Shown: positions 62,656 to 64,000 of the stretch, one piece after another
How positions within the stretch are numbered: position 1 is the stretch's first letter
How the letters are laid out: each line of letters starts with the position of its first letter
Assembly: GCF_025561425.1 (NCBI RefSeq)
Contig: NZ_CP094824.1
Span: forward strand, 682,001-746,000
DNA from: Mammaliicoccus sciuri
Lineage (GTDB): Bacteria; Bacillota; Bacilli; Staphylococcales; Staphylococcaceae
Direction of reading: 5' to 3'
DNA length: 64,000 bases
Notes under the pieces: model-generated
Database searches by the model: none
The model's input: the letters and a program-made list of their open reading frames with translations, nothing else
Told to the model about the DNA's origin: nothing
Program-made: the position numbers and the translations under genes

Positions 62656-63510
62656 ATGAAAATTGCAATTGATATAGGTGGCACATTTATTAAAGCTGGC
62701 GTAATTGATGACCACCACACATTACATAGTTATCAAAAAATTGAAACACCACATAATAAAGATGGTGGTATTGTTGAAGCGGTTAAGGGAATCGTAGAAT
62801 CATATACAAAAGAATTTAACTTAAATAAACCTGAAGTTGGTATTTCTACTGCAGGTGTAGTTGATTCACATAAAGGTGAAATTACATATGCTGGCCCTAC
62901 GATACCATATTACAATGGTACAAATTTTAAACAATCATTAGCACATATTGCTGGTAAAGTAGCTGTTAATAACGATGTATCATGCGCGTTACTTGGTGAA
63001 TTGTTAACGCTTGATAGAGAAGTTCAATCGATATTTTTAATGACGATTGGTACGGGTATAGGTGGAGCATATTATGAAAATCAATTATTAGAAGGTAAAA
63101 AGTATAGAGCATGTGAAATAGGCTATTTACTTTATGACAAAGAAACGAATACAACATATGAAGATAGAGGTTCTACGACAGCTTTAAAAAAATTAATCAG
63201 TGCCAATTATAAAGAAGATGTACAAGTCGAGAAATTATTTGATTTGGCGTATCAAAATGATGAAAAAGCTCAAGACATCCTTAATCAATGGGCTAATCAT
63301 GTTGCAGAAGGTATTGCGCAAGTTCAAATTATGTTTGATCCAGAAATAATACTTATTGGTGGAGGTATTTCTAAACAAGAAGAAAGACTACTTTCATTGA
63401 TTGAACCATTTATCGATGATTATTTACCAACCGATTATGGTCATGCCAAAATTGAAGTTACTTCAAAGGGAAATGATTCAGCGCTATATGGTGCTATTTC
63501 ATGTTTATAA
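62656..63510 (+). CDS. nanK: ROK family sugar kinase, probable N-acetylmannosamine kinase
   Basis: 284 residues. ATP-binding motif IAIDIGGTFIKAGVID at the N-terminus, the catalytic Asp in VAVNNDVSCALLGE and the second phosphate loop in MTIGTGIGGAYYEN. The zinc-binding Cys cluster seen in many ROK kinases is missing, as in some Gram-positive NanK. Position next to nanA-nanT and its regulators supports N-acetylmannosamine phosphorylation. The epimerase NanE is not in the window. Confidence 0.82.
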   Translation: MKIAIDIGGTFIKAGVIDDHHTLHSYQKIETPHNKDGGIVEAVKGIVESYTKEFNLNKPEVGISTAGVVDSHKGEITYAGPTIPYYNGTNFKQSLAHIAGKVAVNNDVSCALLGELLTLDREVQSIFLMTIGTGIGGAYYENQLLEGKKYRACEIGYLLYDKETNTTYEDRGSTTALKKLISANYKEDVQVEKLFDLAYQNDEKAQDILNQWANHVAEGIAQVQIMFDPEIILIGGGISKQEERLLSLIEPFIDDYLPTDYGHAKIEVTSKGNDSALYGAISCL

Positions 63511-63515
63511 AATAA

Positions 63516-63546
63516 TTGTTAACCTATAATTTACAATGGTTAACAA
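63516..63546. promoter_or_regulatory. BirA operator
   Basis: TTGTTAACC (63516-63524) and GGTTAACAA (63538-63546) form a perfect inverted repeat with a 13-base spacer, the classical biotin repressor operator. It overlaps the -35 and spacer of the bioY promoter. Confidence 0.95.
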
Positions 63547-63557
63547 TGTGGTATAAT
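63530..63557 (+). promoter_or_regulatory. bioY promoter
   Basis: TTTACA (63530-63535), 16-bp spacer, TATAAT (63552-63557). BirA with biotinyl-AMP bound to the operator would cover the -35. Confidence 0.85.
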
Positions 63558-63586
63558 ATCGTTATCTTATATTAGGAGTGAAAAAT

Positions 63587-64000
63587 TTGAAAACTAAAGA
63601 TATCGTTATTATAGCAATGTTTACTGCTTTTATTTCTGTATTAGCATTTATACCACCAATTCCATTACCGTTTATGCCGGTACCAATCGTTCTACAAAAT
63701 ATTGGTATCATATTAGCGGGATGTTTATTAGGTTATAAAAGAGGTACATTAAGTGTTATTATCTTCTTATTACTTGTAGCAACGGGACTACCATTATTAT
63801 CAGGTGGTAGAGGCGGATTAGGTGTATTCTTTGGTCCATCTGCTGGTTATTTATTTGGCTACCCAGTAGTTGCATTTTTAATTGGATTCTTTATAGATAG
63901 AAAGTGGAAAGATCTCTCGTTTACATATGCGTTAACAATTAATATTGTCATTGGGGTTCTATTACTCAATTTAATTGGTGGATTTGTGATGGGTGAGTTT
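63587..64000 (+). CDS. bioY: biotin transporter BioY (cut by window edge)
   Basis: Substrate-binding (S) component of the ECF-type biotin importer; 138 residues are seen, with the rest outside the window. TTG start after TAGGAGTG. The N-terminal PPIPLPFMPVPIVLQNIGI and GCLLGYKRGTLSV, then GLPLLSGGRGGLGVFFGPSAGYLFGY (in pieces: SGGRGGLGVF, GPSAGYLFG), are the BioY signatures. Control by BirA through the upstream operator fits the function. Confidence 0.95.
   Translation, partial: MKTKDIVIIAMFTAFISVLAFIPPIPLPFMPVPIVLQNIGIILAGCLLGYKRGTLSVIIFLLLVATGLPLLSGGRGGLGVFFGPSAGYLFGYPVVAFLIGFFIDRKWKDLSFTYALTINIVIGVLLLNLIGGFVMGEF

Noticed and set aside
1-64000. CRISPR arrays, rRNA or tRNA genes
   Set aside because: No regularly spaced short repeats, no conserved rRNA segments and no cloverleaf with a GTTCRANNC arm were noticed by reading; a tRNA scan was not run.

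Overview
The window is AT-rich, densely coded Firmicute DNA. Several gene products closely resemble Staphylococcaceae proteins: lipoteichoic acid synthase LtaS with the signal peptidase site at A217/S218 and catalytic Thr300, a FhuD2-like lipoprotein, an SstABCD-type siderophore transporter, and SarA-family regulators. The order queEDC / pabA-pabBC / ltaS / ABC-F / recQ / betaine-type ABC / hisC / dtpT / queF / nrdIEF / sstABCD / murB is the staphylococcal core-genome order as I recall it. A Staphylococcus or Mammaliicoccus chromosome is the best call; the species cannot be fixed by eye.

Layout. 1-12.2 kb: end of an aldo/keto reductase, membrane proteins, a PadR regulator unit, preQ0 synthesis (queC-queD-queE under a preQ1-I riboswitch), folate branch pabA with a fused pabB-pabC, 5-oxoprolinase subunits B and C, and ltaS. 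12.4-14 kb: an intact IS3-family element inside a tandem repeat. 14-37.7 kb: core genes (ZIP transporter, ABC-F, recQ, fused osmolyte/ergothioneine-type ABC importer, hisC, deoxyribonucleotidase, two POT peptide transporters, EamA-queF, NrdR-controlled nrdIEF, Fur-controlled sstABCD, murB). 37.8-44 kb: a decayed patch with a GrpB pseudogene, a broken IS30-type element, an unknown gene, a two-domain Sar-family gene split by a second IS3 copy and also carrying a nonsense codon, and an IS256-family element. 44-56.9 kb: accessory genes: a tubby-like protein, a luciferase-like oxidoreductase/DoxX pair, a SarA-like pseudogene, a C39-type peptidase next to an ABC export-like locus with one interrupted permease, a cystine transporter remnant, an acyl-CoA dehydrogenase pseudogene, an EamA transporter and fhuD2. 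57-58.6 kb: a third, different IS3-family element. 58.7-64 kb: a sialic acid locus (nanT, nanA, two FadR-type GntR regulators, ROK kinase) and the start of bioY behind a BirA operator.

How it works together. Recognisable cis-sites match their genes: preQ1-I before queC, paired NrdR boxes before nrdIEF, Fur boxes before sstA and fhuD2, a cre site in the nanA promoter, a BirA operator before bioY, and a palindrome at the padR start site. The striking feature is decay: four genes (GrpB, the SarS-like and SarA-like regulators, an ABC permease) each carry a single stop codon with the homologous reading frame continuing in register, and three more (acyl-CoA dehydrogenase, IS30 transposase, second IS3 copy) carry small indels. 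Both Sar-family regulators in the window are broken.
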